Positions 36,141 to 45,206 of a stretch of DNA of 64,000 bases are shown here, piece by piece. The translations under genes were made by a program, and so were the position numbers. The notes below the pieces were generated by a model, which was not told the DNA's origin, made no database searches, and saw only the letters and a list, made by a program, of their open reading frames with translations. Source of the DNA: Jutongia hominis (GTDB lineage: Bacteria; Bacillota; Clostridia; Lachnospirales; Lachnospiraceae); the NCBI RefSeq assembly GCF_014384965.1, contig NZ_JACRSW010000014.1, positions 62,001 to 126,000 of the forward strand, read 5' to 3'. Positions within the stretch are counted from its first letter, which is position 1. Every line of letters begins with the position of its first letter.

Positions 36141-36220
36141 TTGGCAAGTACCTCATAAGCTTCCATATTCTGCTTAATAAGGCGTTCTGATATAGCAAAC
36201 ACGTCCTCCGTGGATGCGAT
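36137..36220 (-). pseudogene. Phd-type antitoxin, C-terminal relic
   Basis: About 25 codons reading TEDVFAISERLIKQNMEAYEVLAK before TGA, the toxin-binding tail of a Phd-like antitoxin. An in-frame stop lies just upstream, so the DNA-binding part is lost. Confidence 0.7.
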
Positions 36221-36421
36221 TTAAAATAAACCCATATAACCAATCAAGAAAATTAGTAATAGGAAGAATATTATCCATTCATACAATTTTAGTTTTATTT
36301 TTTCCATTAATTATCGCCCCACGAATTCAAAGTTTCTGTTCCCTAAAATTTGTTTATCGGGATTTCCCAAATCGCCAAACAACGATTTACCAAACTCTCA
36401 TCTCAGTTACAAAACAGAATT

Positions 36422-36856
36422 TTATAAAAAACCTCTTTTCTGTGCCTCTTCTATCAATTTGGGCTGAATCAATGGATAGGTCCAATCATCCACTAACTCA
36501 TCTGTAAAAATAATTTTTTCTATTTCACTGTGAATTTCTTCAAACAAAAAAATATCCGCAACATATAACATTCCGTAGGATTCATCGTTTTCATTTTTAT
36601 TTACTCTAGTCTTCCCTTTGACAGAATATACGCAAATAGGCTTAATATTAAAATCAATTGCTCCCGTTTCTTCTCTTAGTTCGCGCTTTGCAGTGTCTAG
36701 GATCAATTCTCCTTCTTCTCTATGCCCGCCCGGTATTTCATAAGTATCTCTTTCTTTATGTTTACAAAACACCCATTTTCCATCAGCCTTAGAAATAATT
36801 ACAGCAAATTTTAATAAACTGTCATCTACCTCATCATAAAAATTAACTTCCGGCAT
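36422..36856 (-). CDS. NUDIX hydrolase
   Basis: 144 residues; the Nudix box GGHREEGELILDTAKRELREETGA lies at about residues 45-68 with the REx2EE core intact. Hydrolyses a nucleoside diphosphate-X compound; substrate unknown. ATG 36856 is chosen because GGAGGAG precedes it; the ATG 12 bases earlier would contain that site. A boundary repeat (36869-36901) separates it from the next gene upstream. Confidence 0.88.
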   Translation of the reverse strand: MPEVNFYDEVDDSLLKFAVIISKADGKWVFCKHKERDTYEIPGGHREEGELILDTAKRELREETGAIDFNIKPICVYSVKGKTRVNKNENDESYGMLYVADIFLFEEIHSEIEKIIFTDELVDDWTYPLIQPKLIEEAQKRGFL

Positions 36857-36868
36857 TTTCTCCTCCAT

Positions 36869-36901
36869 AAATTCAAATAAGTCTCAACAACAAGGAAATT
36901 T
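36869..36901. repeat. Boundary inverted repeat (33 bp)
   Basis: Minus strand AAATTTCC, spacer, ATTTGAATTT, starting inside the stop codon of the GyrI-like gene (TAAATTTCC) and ending 2-3 bases before the ribosome site of the NUDIX gene. Confidence 0.6.
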
Positions 36902-37532
36902 ACAATTTCTTTATAGGATGTCTAATAACCGTTTTCCATTTCTCTGGAGTAACCTTTCTCGCATCAGACAGATATATTTCATGGTGTAATCTTTCTGCAT
37001 TCATATCATTAACATATCCATTCTGTTCTAAATACGCATCCATAAGCGCAACAGTCGCAGGTTCATCATCAAATGCTCCTAAATGCATAATCTGAACACA
37101 CACACCTTCCTCAATAGTCATAAACTCTGCCGATGAACAATCCAACTTTTTCTTATTTGTCGCGGTTTCAACTGCCCATTCGAAATCTTCTTTCGTTATG
37201 AAATCAGGCAATCGTATAACGGAAATCCAGTTAAATGTAGACTTATCCGTATAATCTACACCATCTGTATTTTCTTGCCACCAGAAGCCCTCAAGTGGTG
37301 GAACTACATATTCAAAAAATCCTTTGATTTTGTAATCTGTTTTATAACTCATTTTCAGAGTATACGCAACAGCATATAACACACTTATTGCCTGCTGATA
37401 TGCTCCACCTTCGTCATTTGGATCACCTTTTCCTCTAACTGCAATATAATTTGCTTTAGGAACAATTACAATCTCTGGTTTATTTTTAGGCATATAAAAT
37501 TCTTTGTATTCTTTCTTAAAATCAAAAGCCAT
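36900..37532 (-). CDS. GyrI-like small-molecule-binding protein
   Basis: 210 residues from ATG 37532 behind CGGAGG. SHS2/GyrI-like fold: IVIVPKANYIAVRGKGDPND near residue 20, then GFWWQE, and the C-terminal YVNDMNAERLHHEIYLSDAR (HHEIYLSD is the usual end of this family). Members bind or hydrolyse aromatic or toxic small molecules. Its two ends are marked by boundary repeats (36869-36901 and 37545-37579), so the gene plus repeats looks like one cassette. Confidence 0.85.
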   Translation of the reverse strand: MAFDFKKEYKEFYMPKNKPEIVIVPKANYIAVRGKGDPNDEGGAYQQAISVLYAVAYTLKMSYKTDYKIKGFFEYVVPPLEGFWWQENTDGVDYTDKSTFNWISVIRLPDFITKEDFEWAVETATNKKKLDCSSAEFMTIEEGVCVQIMHLGAFDDEPATVALMDAYLEQNGYVNDMNAERLHHEIYLSDARKVTPEKWKTVIRHPIKKL

Positions 37533-37544
37533 TGCTACCTCCGT

Positions 37545-37579
37545 AAATTTCGATTTTCTTAATTCAACAAACTGGAATT
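37545..37579. repeat. Boundary inverted repeat (35 bp)
   Basis: Minus strand AATTCCAGTTTG, 10-base spacer, AAAATCGAAATTT, just before the ribosome site of the GyrI-like gene. Its far end merges into the DUF6061 leader. Confidence 0.75.
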
Positions 37580-37866
37580 GAGATTTCACCTGTTTTAAGA
37601 GATTTAATAACTGTTATATTTTGTTATTAAATTCTCCACAAGCCCTTGAAAACACTGGATTTATCGCAGGTGAGCTTTTCCTTATTGTTTCCCTTGTGTT
37701 ATATCGTCCCATCAGTGTTTACGAACTCTGATAAGGGCAAATACAAGGGCAAGAAAAATCTATAAAACAGTATAACACAAAATAAAAGTGACATGGTGAA
37801 CTGATTGAAATGCTTCTGATTTTTGTAACTGATAATTGATTGAATGATAAGGAGAGATAAGATACG
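37575..37866 (+). repeat. Structured leader of DUF6061 element (copy B)
   Basis: Nearly identical to 16459-16750, with the same complementary segments. Fused at its left edge to a boundary repeat. Confidence 0.75.
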
Positions 37867-38106
37867 ATGAGAACAATATTTGCAGAATACAATCCACAGC
37901 GCAATAGTATTGATGTTTACAGCTCTGCTGGCTATATGCTCCGCATTGATTGCTGGGAAGCTGAAAAGAATTTAAAAACTACACCCGGATCAGACTGTGC
38001 ATTAAACGCACTTGCTATTGATGAACCACTTGAATATGTACGATTATATTTGGACGGGAATATGCAGATGTGGGTAGATGCAGAAGATTCATTAGAACTA
38101 TGGTGA
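37867..38106 (+). CDS. DUF6061 family small protein (copy B)
   Basis: 79 residues, about 90 percent identical to copies A and C (GYMLRIDCWEAEKN, YVRLYLDGNMQMWVDAEDS). Starts at ATG 37867 behind AAGGAGAG. Plus strand among minus-strand genes. Downstream sequence from about 38277 resembles that after copy C (AACAGCACTAAGATTACC versus AACAACACTGAGGTTACT), so the element may include some 3' sequence. Function unknown. Confidence 0.88.
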   Translation: MRTIFAEYNPQRNSIDVYSSAGYMLRIDCWEAEKNLKTTPGSDCALNALAIDEPLEYVRLYLDGNMQMWVDAEDSLELW

Positions 38107-38163
38107 TTTTTTGACGGTGTGAAATTTTTTCTGTAAATTCAGATCTTCTATGATAATTGATGC

Positions 38164-38193
38164 GGCTTAACAGCAGTTTTCTGTTGTTAAGCC
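38164..38193 (+). terminator. Hairpin after DUF6061 copy B
   Basis: Stem GGCTTAACA / TGTTAAGCC, 50-60 bases after the stop; the T tract is short. Confidence 0.5.
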
Positions 38194-38276
38194 GTTGCTT
38201 ATTTAATAGCAAAAATAAGCCGGTATGTCAAGAGCACCCAGAAAATCTGAACGTACATTTACTCTTGATCATCCGG

Positions 38277-38482
38277 CTTATTTTCAACAGCACTAAGATT
38301 ACCTTTTTTAATATTGTTTGGGATACTCCCTCCATAACAGTCACAGCAATTTTATACTTTACTTCGATTTCAATCTTTTCTGGTGGATTGACTAAAAGCC
38401 TGTCAATATCATTTTCCTCAACACCAGCCATTTTTGCTATCGTTAGCTTGGATATGCCATAATAGGAAACAAGCACTTCCAA
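38277..38482 (-). pseudogene. C-terminal relic of an HTH-type regulator
   Basis: About 50 codons nearly identical to the C-terminal half of the gene at 54265-54693 (YGISKLTIAKMAGVEENDID, RLLVNPPEKIEIEVKYKIAV). The N-terminal half and the true end are missing. Confidence 0.8.
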
Positions 38483-38522
38483 CTAATGCATTGATTTGAT
38501 ATTTTCCTTTTACCGAACCCTC

Positions 38523-39272
38523 TTATGCCTTAATATCAAAACTTGATCTATCAGGTGCAGAAATACTCACAGATTCTGCTACAAGGCTCTGTGTCATACT
38601 TTTTACATCATTACCAGTTACGGATAAGGTATAATCACCCGTTTCTTTTCCTTCTGCCGATTTTTCTGCACGTTTCTTTGCAGCTTTTTCTTCCTCTGCT
38701 TTTTTAGCAGCTCTTTTTTCTTTTACCTTTTCCTCTTTTTCTCTGTTCTCTTTTGCTTTTCGTTCAGCATTCTCTTTCGCTATTTTCCCATCTGGATCAT
38801 TTGTACCAGATATTGCCACCGAAATATTTCCGTTTTCATCAACCTTATAACTCAGATTTGTCAAAGTGCCCAAACATCCATTCACCGCACTTTTTGCACA
38901 ATCTGGAATGGCTGCTAAGTTTTCCTCCAGATACTTTGCTTTTTCCGGATCATTCATACACTTCTGTAAAAATGCACTTGAAACGGATACTGTTGTCGGA
39001 ACCCCTTGCATTGAAGTCGTTCCCGTATTCATATAATGGTATTTTCCTTGCAAGTATTTTGAATAATCATTTACATTGCTATACCCCGTCTTAATCTGCT
39101 CTGTTTTTGTCACACCGGGACGTGATGTTTTTAATTCAACTGTACTTGTTGTCACGTTGCCGTCTTTTGTATTTGTACTATCCTTTTCACTATCTGTTTT
39201 TTTAACAGTATTCTTGTAATTTGAAGCATAATACAATGTGCAACTGCTGTTATTGATACCTGTAATTGCCAT
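38523..39272 (-). CDS. DUF6033-like protein with charged coiled coil
   Basis: 249 residues, no signal peptide. Residues about 70-165 align with the gene at 62135 (NDYSKYLQGKY / MxxDPEKAKYLEENL / YKVDENGNISVAISG). They are followed by a long Lys/Glu coiled coil (165-205) and the tail SSFDIKA. The similarity to DUF6033 is from recall. Last of five genes in the operon that starts at 42770 under a LytTR-type promoter. The tail recurs in other members of the locus, suggesting a shared export or assembly signal. Confidence 0.65.
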   Translation of the reverse strand: MAITGINNSSCTLYYASNYKNTVKKTDSEKDSTNTKDGNVTTSTVELKTSRPGVTKTEQIKTGYSNVNDYSKYLQGKYHYMNTGTTSMQGVPTTVSVSSAFLQKCMNDPEKAKYLEENLAAIPDCAKSAVNGCLGTLTNLSYKVDENGNISVAISGTNDPDGKIAKENAERKAKENREKEEKVKEKRAAKKAEEEKAAKKRAEKSAEGKETGDYTLSVTGNDVKSMTQSLVAESVSISAPDRSSFDIKA

Positions 39273-39309
39273 AATCCTACCTCCCTGTTATTGAAACTTA
39301 AAATAATTT

Positions 39310-40260
39310 CTAATATATTGAACGACTTGGATATTTAATTTCCGTTGATGTAAATTCATCTTCTGCCGAAACATTGATATGCCCACTGCTGTCAATAGCA
39401 TACTCTTTACCATAAACGGAAAACGTATCTCCTTCTTTATACCCGATTTCTATCCAGTTTATATCATTTAACTGTTTTATCTTGGCGTCAACATTTATGG
39501 TCTTTCCTGATTCCTGCAATAAATAAGTGTGTTTTCCTGCTCCCGTATCTATAGAAAAGAATCCCGGAGAAATCCCGACTTTCTCACAGACTGACAGTAC
39601 TTCCTCATTACTGTAGAGATAACCCCACACACTCTTTCCCTGTGCCAGATCAGATAAAATATTACTTGCTTTGCGCATTTCCCACTTATAATTTGTCCCT
39701 TTTTGATTTGTATTCTCTGCAAGCAACGATTCCGAGGCTGCCCAGCCTATCCTTCCATTGTTGACCGTCCATGTATATTTACCGCCACTTGATGTTGTCC
39801 ATGAATAATAACTTTTATTACTTAATACCAAAGAATTATTTGCAGCACAAATGCCTGACATGGTGCTTGTATTCATTTTCGGTACTGCATAATTAGGTAC
39901 TACCTGTCTGCTCCCATTAAGGTCAAAGGAAATAACCCCGTACTCCTTAAAATCAGAATTATATCCACAGGAAACATTCTCCCCAAAATTGATTGCATCC
40001 AAAATAGCACTTGAATTATTATAGTTTGCAAAATAATAAGCCAATTCACTGTTAGAAATATTCGCATTTTTATCTATCAGTGCAGCTATTGATTGCTTTG
40101 AAAAGCCTCGTGCAGCATCAGAAATACTTAAACTGTCCTGTTTTTTATTATTTCCTGCTCCAAGCAACATCTGTATTGCTTTTTGGTGTATTCCTGCCTC
40201 TGCCTGCTTTGAATATGTCAACAGCTGGTTTACTGTGTTTACATCTGTTACTGTCTTCAT
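39310..40260 (-). CDS. Unknown protein of the FlxA-like operon
   Basis: 316 residues, no signal peptide or membrane segment. The start, MKTVTDVNTVNQLLTYSKQAE, is helical, with a SISDAARGFSKQS phrase near residue 45 that recalls the conserved SDxARxL segment of the next gene. The middle is Asn/Ser/Tyr-rich (YYSWTTSSGGKYTWTVNNG); the C-terminal half (about 210-316) has alternating strands. No family recognised. It lies 37 bases after the preceding gene of the operon. Confidence 0.6.
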   Translation of the reverse strand: MKTVTDVNTVNQLLTYSKQAEAGIHQKAIQMLLGAGNNKKQDSLSISDAARGFSKQSIAALIDKNANISNSELAYYFANYNNSSAILDAINFGENVSCGYNSDFKEYGVISFDLNGSRQVVPNYAVPKMNTSTMSGICAANNSLVLSNKSYYSWTTSSGGKYTWTVNNGRIGWAASESLLAENTNQKGTNYKWEMRKASNILSDLAQGKSVWGYLYSNEEVLSVCEKVGISPGFFSIDTGAGKHTYLLQESGKTINVDAKIKQLNDINWIEIGYKEGDTFSVYGKEYAIDSSGHINVSAEDEFTSTEIKYPSRSIY

Positions 40261-40287
40261 AGCTAGTCTCCAAACCCTTTTTCAACA

Positions 40288-41187
40288 TTAAACGCCAAAC
40301 ATATGCTGCAATTTGTCCAGCATATTATTTACTCTGCCTTCAACAGCTTCTGGCTGATTCCTTAATTCATACCTGCTTCCATAGTAATCATTTAAACGGT
40401 CTTTCATCTCATTACAAAATAATTTTTGATCTGTTTTACCATTTAAAAACTGATTGCAGATACCACTTATCTCATTCTTCTCATTGGTATAAAAAGCTGT
40501 CTCATCTGAGATTATTTCCGACTTGTACTTATAAGATTCTGTTTTGCTTCCAATTCCAACAACCATGTAATCTGGTGTCATTCTCTCCATGATGGAATTA
40601 CGTGCCGAATCATTAAAATGAACATATTCGTCAATCATGTCTGAAAAACCAGCTTGAAATTGCTCTGGAACATACATTTCATTTACTTTCCTTAGCCCAG
40701 CTTCACTTGCACTTAACAAAAATACAGATTCATAAGAAGTTCCTCTATATCCCTCCTGAGCATTCAAAGAATCTACATCTGCTGTCATTGCATTAATCTT
40801 CTCTTTTAAATCTTTCATTTCATCTTCTGTCAAATATTCAGAAGCATTTTCGTCCAGCCATTTTTCAAAAACCTCTGACTGATTTTCCGAACAGCCTTCA
40901 AACGCACTTTGTTCTCCAGAAATGGAAGTTGCTTTCAAATCTAATTTGAATAAATTTTCACATTTATATTCTGCTGGTATCTCTCTTATTGCTCCATTAA
41001 TAGATGAAAAATGCATTGTATGAAAATCCGATACCTTATTACGAGCAGTCTCAACTAACTTTCTTGCTGAATCACTGATTTTCACATCATCCTCCGAAAT
41101 AATATTCTGAGGAACAGTTGTTTTCTTCTCGACCTTATTTTTTATCATCTCAGGATTATTAATATACCTATTTCCTTGAACTTTCAT
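40288..41187 (-). CDS. Unknown protein of the FlxA-like operon
   Basis: 299 residues, soluble, no signal. It begins MKVQGNRYINNPEMIKNKVE and carries VKISDSARKLVETARNKV near residue 35. That kind of SDSAR segment is common in exported, flagellum-associated or anti-sigma-like small proteins of Firmicutes. The rest is mostly helical and acidic. No enzyme motif. Gap of 29 bases to the gene before it. Confidence 0.6.
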   Translation of the reverse strand: MKVQGNRYINNPEMIKNKVEKKTTVPQNIISEDDVKISDSARKLVETARNKVSDFHTMHFSSINGAIREIPAEYKCENLFKLDLKATSISGEQSAFEGCSENQSEVFEKWLDENASEYLTEDEMKDLKEKINAMTADVDSLNAQEGYRGTSYESVFLLSASEAGLRKVNEMYVPEQFQAGFSDMIDEYVHFNDSARNSIMERMTPDYMVVGIGSKTESYKYKSEIISDETAFYTNEKNEISGICNQFLNGKTDQKLFCNEMKDRLNDYYGSRYELRNQPEAVEGRVNNMLDKLQHMFGV

Positions 41188-41216
41188 AGCAACCTCCCTA
41201 AGTTAGTCCACACTTT

Positions 41217-41972
41217 CTATACTTCTTTATCTATCTTGCTCGATGTCAAAGAAGAATCCGTCTTAGAGTACGTACCATTATTTGTATAGGTTGCACTCGC
41301 CCGGTTTGCAGCATTCGATATACCAGTTGCTTTCTGCGATATTTTGCTTACAAAAGAATTATATCCTGTAAAGACCGTTTTCAGCGAACTGATATCTGCC
41401 TGCTTTAAAGCATCCTCATCTAATTCCAACTTGTTTCCTTTTCCTATGGTAATACCTATTTTGGCAAGCATATTACTGTTTTTGTCTGTCATTCCAGTCA
41501 TCCATGAAGCATTTCGCAATACATCCTTTGTATTAGATTCTCCGGCTTCCTTAACTACATCATTATAATCTTCAACAAAAGATTTTACTGCCTTGGTAAT
41601 TTTATCCCAGTCATAATCCTCTACCTCAATCTCTTCCCCCGTTTTTTCATCTTTCTTTTTTATTTTCTTTTTTTCCCAAAGAGATGAGTCATTCAAAGCA
41701 TCTGCTGATTTTTTCAGAGAATCCGCACTTGTTTTCATCAAGGTAAGTTTTTGTGAAGTATCACCTTTTCCCGATAATTTTTCAGCATCCTGTTTTGCAT
41801 AATATGCTTTCATAAGTTTTCCATAGCTTCCATTTTTGATTGCAGCATAATCAGAAAGCATATTTGTATTGCCTACTGATGAACTATCTGACGTTCCACT
41901 AAACAACGCTGAAAAATCTACATTGCTGTTATATTTACTTGTATAATCACTAAAACTTTTGATTTCTGACAT
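41217..41972 (-). CDS. FliD-like (flagellar cap) C-terminal fragment protein
   Basis: 251 residues. It begins MSEIKSFSDYTSKYNSNVDF. Residues about 60-245 resemble the C-terminal region of FliD/hook-associated protein 2: paired helices (LMKTSADSLKKSADALND), DYNDVVKEA, then LGITIGKGNKLELDEDALKQ with the xL-D-x-x-x-L pattern (here AKIGITIGKGNKLELDEDALK) and a helical end with GYNSFVSKISQKATG. There is no filament-tip domain, so it is not a full FliD. The resemblance supports a link to flagellar-type export. Confidence 0.55.
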   Translation of the reverse strand: MSEIKSFSDYTSKYNSNVDFSALFSGTSDSSSVGNTNMLSDYAAIKNGSYGKLMKAYYAKQDAEKLSGKGDTSQKLTLMKTSADSLKKSADALNDSSLWEKKKIKKKDEKTGEEIEVEDYDWDKITKAVKSFVEDYNDVVKEAGESNTKDVLRNASWMTGMTDKNSNMLAKIGITIGKGNKLELDEDALKQADISSLKTVFTGYNSFVSKISQKATGISNAANRASATYTNNGTYSKTDSSLTSSKIDKEV

Positions 41973-41993
41973 AACACCAGCCTCCTTTCCGAA

Positions 41994-42770
41994 CTATAAA
42001 CGTATATCGATCGGTGTATATACTACCGACTGTCCACTTTCTGATGCTGGATTTTTTATTGTTTCTGCTGTTTCTGTTTTGACATCTGCATTCTCTGATG
42101 CATCTGTTGCCGTATCTGCATTTTCCTGTGTATTCTCTGCTTTCTGCGTTTGATCCTTCTTTGTTTCTGCTGCATCTGTACGGTTGTCTGCCTTTGCTGC
42201 TTCTTCTACTGATTTATTTGCATCTGCAAGTGTAGACATCTGTGCTGCTGTCGCAGACTGTGCCTTTGCCTGCAGCTCTGCCAGTTCTTCTTCCTTCTTC
42301 TCAGTATTTCCTTTTCCGGCATCCTGTTTGATTTCAGATTCAAGCACACCGGCTCTTCCTTCCATCTGTGTTGCCATACTACCCTGCACTTTTGCTCGCT
42401 TCATAGATGAATCTGCGGAAATCATTGCCCGCATACCTGCCTGTGACAAGCCTGTTCCTTTCTTTGCAGATGTATTTTTTGTACCAGCCACCATATCATC
42501 CATAGATGATTTTTTACTCTGCTGTTCCTTTCTCTGTTCAATCTGGTGCTGTCTTAACTGTTGATTGAGATTTGTAATTTCCTGTTGTATCTCCTGACGT
42601 TTCTTCATCTTATCCTCTAATGACAGTTCTTCATTTGATGATAAGTCCTGCAATTTCTGCTGTGCATTTGCAATCTGATTCTGAATATTTTTACTTACAG
42701 AATCATTCCCCTGTGTCATTCCCATTGTTCCTGTCTGCGTATTTGTCCCACTAAATCCATTGATCCTCAT
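41994..42770 (-). CDS. FlxA-like protein
   Basis: 258 residues from ATG 42770 behind AAGGAGG. Residues about 25-75 form the FlxA-like coiled coil (IQNQIANAQQKLQDLSSNEE...RQEIQQEITNLNQQLRQHQI). A low-complexity Ala/Thr/Glu-rich second half ends in TPIDIRL. FlxA-like proteins are associated with flagellar regulons in other bacteria. It is the first gene of a five-gene operon whose promoter carries the LytTR-type direct repeat (42884-42912). Confidence 0.75.
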   Translation of the reverse strand: MRINGFSGTNTQTGTMGMTQGNDSVSKNIQNQIANAQQKLQDLSSNEELSLEDKMKKRQEIQQEITNLNQQLRQHQIEQRKEQQSKKSSMDDMVAGTKNTSAKKGTGLSQAGMRAMISADSSMKRAKVQGSMATQMEGRAGVLESEIKQDAGKGNTEKKEEELAELQAKAQSATAAQMSTLADANKSVEEAAKADNRTDAAETKKDQTQKAENTQENADTATDASENADVKTETAETIKNPASESGQSVVYTPIDIRL

Positions 42771-42883
42771 CGTATTGTCCTCCTTGAGTTTAAATTCTGA
42801 AATCCGTTTCCTTAAAAATCTGTACAACATGATTTCTCTTTACTGATTCTTTCGGCATATCTTTCTTTACAATAAACAGCGAT

Positions 42884-42912
42884 GTTGTGAACCGCCCTTT
42901 TTTTGTTGTGAA
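42884..42912 (-). promoter_or_regulatory. LytTR-type direct repeat, promoter of the FlxA-like operon
   Basis: Minus strand TTCACAAC (42905-42912) repeated at 42884-42891, start-to-start distance 21 bases with an A-rich, GGGC-containing spacer. A TATTGT sequence lies 9 bases further. The same arrangement is at 45122-45150. Confidence 0.85.
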
Positions 42913-42918
42913 GCAAAT

Positions 42919-42960
42919 AAAAAACACTAAATATTCTGATGTTTCACAGATTACTTAGTG
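42919..42960 (-). terminator. Terminator after the sensor kinase gene
   Basis: Minus-strand stem CACTAA...TTAGTG with inner CAGA/TCTG pairing, followed by TTTTTT. It ends the kinase transcript just before the FlxA-operon promoter. Confidence 0.8.
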
Positions 42961-42970
42961 CTTTTTGTCC

Positions 42971-44341
42971 TTATTCTACCTGTAACATAATACTTAGAAC
43001 CACTTCCTGATTCTCCTGTTCTAAAGATATATCTCCCATATACATCCTTGCAACCCTCCGGATATTATGCAGTCCAATTCCATGCTCCTTCCCGAATTTA
43101 GTTGTTTCCGGCAGATCACTGTCCTTATAATTTAACTCTCCCTCATATCTGTTCTTTATGGTTATCATAAAAATACTGTTTTTCCGAAAAGAAGAGAGAC
43201 TGATATAAGGATTTTCTCCACTTACATTTTCCATGCAATTATTCAGTGCATTGTTTAAGATCACGCTTAAATCAAATGCATTTAGTTTCGTATCCCCCGG
43301 ATAATGAAAATCTGATATAAAACGAATCTGCTTTTCCTTTGCTTCTCTTAACTTTTCCATCAGAATCACATCAATGACAGGACTCCCCGTTTTTATCTCA
43401 GGAGATATTTCATTCCACTCCTTTTTCAAATGCTCCATATATTCTGCTGCATCATCCATATGATTTTCTGCCACAAGATGTTCCAGCATCTGTATATGAT
43501 TCCCCATGTCATGACGCAGGCTGCGGATATCCTGATACAGCTTTTCCACTTCCCCGATATGCTTTTTCATGTCACTGACCTGATTTAACACCAGCTCCTG
43601 CCCTGTCTGTTCTTCCTGTGCCACCTTCCAGTTTTGAAACATCGTAGTCATAACAAGAATTGCTATGATAGAAATAAAATAATGTACAAAGCTTAAAGCT
43701 CCATAAAATCCATAGGTATCTGTCAGGCTCTTTCCTGTATCTTTTTCATAAATATTCAAATAATATTGTAGAATGCCATACCCTGTAACTCCCACGAGAG
43801 AAGGTATGATAAGCATTACCAGCTCTTTGACGCTCATTTCATCATTTTTGTATACATATGCTTTATTGATCAGACCAATTGCAACTGCAAGGAAAACGAT
43901 ACAAAGCACAATATCCAGAATTCTCGTTCCAGCATAAAGTACATATTGCAGCCATTGTCTTCCTGCAATCGTATTTCCAAAAACCAGAGCTTTTGTGATA
44001 AAATCATCCATTCTGCCTGCCATTGCAACCGCAAGCCAACGGATAGAAAAAAATGTCACTGCAAGAAATATTTTCTGATAAATGTTTCTTCTGTCCTGTA
44101 CATACATCACAAGAAATGCAGCCACAACTCCCAGCATATATGCAGAAAAATTGCCAATCTGCTGCGGTATCAGATACAGCACAGACATAATTCCAATATA
44201 AACAATACTGACCAGAGCAGCTTCCCTTTTCTTTTTCATATATGGATATACAAAAACACCAAAACAGATTCCTGTAATAATCAAAATTGCAATAACAGAA
44301 AACTTCGATGTGATCATCCAGCATCTTTCCACTAAACTCAT
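42971..44341 (-). CDS. AgrC-like GHKL sensor histidine kinase
   Basis: 456 residues. Six to seven membrane helices occupy residues about 12-225, as in peptide-sensing AgrC kinases, followed by a coiled linker. The phospho-accepting His is in RSLRHDMGNHIQML near residue 285. The N box ILNNALNNCMEN and G box HGIGLHNIRRV form the GHKL ATPase. Its start overlaps the regulator stop (ATGA), so the pair is coupled. The many-helix sensor suggests it reads a small cyclic peptide, for which the AgrD-like gene at 63097 is the candidate. Confidence 0.88.
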   Translation of the reverse strand: MSLVERCWMITSKFSVIAILIITGICFGVFVYPYMKKKREAALVSIVYIGIMSVLYLIPQQIGNFSAYMLGVVAAFLVMYVQDRRNIYQKIFLAVTFFSIRWLAVAMAGRMDDFITKALVFGNTIAGRQWLQYVLYAGTRILDIVLCIVFLAVAIGLINKAYVYKNDEMSVKELVMLIIPSLVGVTGYGILQYYLNIYEKDTGKSLTDTYGFYGALSFVHYFISIIAILVMTTMFQNWKVAQEEQTGQELVLNQVSDMKKHIGEVEKLYQDIRSLRHDMGNHIQMLEHLVAENHMDDAAEYMEHLKKEWNEISPEIKTGSPVIDVILMEKLREAKEKQIRFISDFHYPGDTKLNAFDLSVILNNALNNCMENVSGENPYISLSSFRKNSIFMITIKNRYEGELNYKDSDLPETTKFGKEHGIGLHNIRRVARMYMGDISLEQENQEVVLSIMLQVE

Positions 44342-45051
44342 CTGACTTCATTTCCTTTCCTCTGGTTATACTTCAGATATTGCTTCACAAACTCCGGATA
44401 ATTCTGTTTTGCAATCAATGCAGTTCCATTTTTCATAGTTACACAAGTTGCATCATATTTTTCTACATATTTAAAATGCACAAGATAGGCTCTGTGTGTC
44501 CGGAAAAAATCTGTTCCTGCCATATCACTTAATTCCTGTAATTTACCATAGTATTCAATATCCGTACTTCGTGTATGGATAATAACTTTCCGATTATACA
44601 CCTCGGCATACACAATATCACGCAGAAAAATCTTTATATGACTTCCGGCGGTCTGTACCATAATATACCTTTCGTCTTTTTCAAGTCTGGAACTCCTTTT
44701 TATGTTATGGACTGCCTTTGTCACAACCTCTTTCAATTTCTCATCGGAAAATGGCTTAACAAGATAATGAAATGCTCCGACATCAAATGCCTGAAAAACA
44801 TACTCCTCTGCTGCTGTCACAAAAATGAGTATCATATCCTCATTGTCCTGACGAAGCATCTTTGCCGTTTCCATCCCATCCTTTCCCGGCATCTGAATAT
44901 CCAGAAAAAGAATATCCGGCTTACTGCCACTTGCGATCAGTTCATTACCCGATAAATATTTCTCTATAACCGCATCTGGCAATAACTTTTTTATTTTTTC
45001 CTCCAGTATCTGAACCATAGATACTTCATCATCACAGATAGCAATTCGCAT
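44338..45051 (-). CDS. AgrA-like LytTR response regulator
   Basis: 237 residues from ATG 45051 behind AAGGAAGTGA; the longer reading to 45117 has no ribosome site. The receiver domain starts MRIAICDDEVS with phospho-acceptor Asp in ILFLDIQMPGKDG near 54 and Lys in YLVKPFSDEKL. The C-terminal LytTR domain (about 135-232) has ERYIMVQTAGSHIKIFLRDI and FFRTHRAYLVHFKYV. It should bind the TTCACAAC direct repeats found before its own gene and before the FlxA-like operon. It forms an operon with the AgrC-like kinase. Confidence 0.9.
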   Translation of the reverse strand: MRIAICDDEVSMVQILEEKIKKLLPDAVIEKYLSGNELIASGSKPDILFLDIQMPGKDGMETAKMLRQDNEDMILIFVTAAEEYVFQAFDVGAFHYLVKPFSDEKLKEVVTKAVHNIKRSSRLEKDERYIMVQTAGSHIKIFLRDIVYAEVYNRKVIIHTRSTDIEYYGKLQELSDMAGTDFFRTHRAYLVHFKYVEKYDATCVTMKNGTALIAKQNYPEFVKQYLKYNQRKGNEVR

Positions 45052-45121
45052 ATTGTCACTTCCTTTTTGTCTGATAAATATATTTATTATATCGGACGAA
45101 CAGATTATATCTGCCACAGTT

Positions 45122-45150
45122 GTTGTGAAATGACCTTTTTTTGTTGTGAA
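45122..45150 (-). promoter_or_regulatory. LytTR-type direct repeat, promoter of the two-component operon
   Basis: Minus strand TTCACAAC (45143-45150) and TTCACAAC (45122-45129), 21 bases apart, followed by TATAAT about 12 bases downstream. Suggests autoregulation as in agr systems. Confidence 0.85.
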
Positions 45151-45152
45151 AA

Positions 45153-45182
45153 GGGCAGCAAACCATTATTGGTTCACTGCCC
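45153..45182 (-). terminator. Terminator after the nitroreductase relic
   Basis: Stem GGGCAGTGAACC / GGTTTGCTGCCC followed by TTTT on the minus strand. Confidence 0.7.
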
Positions 45183-45206
45183 TGTCTTCTAATCATGTCT
45201 GCAATA

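Noticed and set aside
41217..41972. Complete flagellar cap protein FliD
   Set aside because: Only the C-terminal-like helices are present, it is far too short, and no other flagellar structural genes are in the window.
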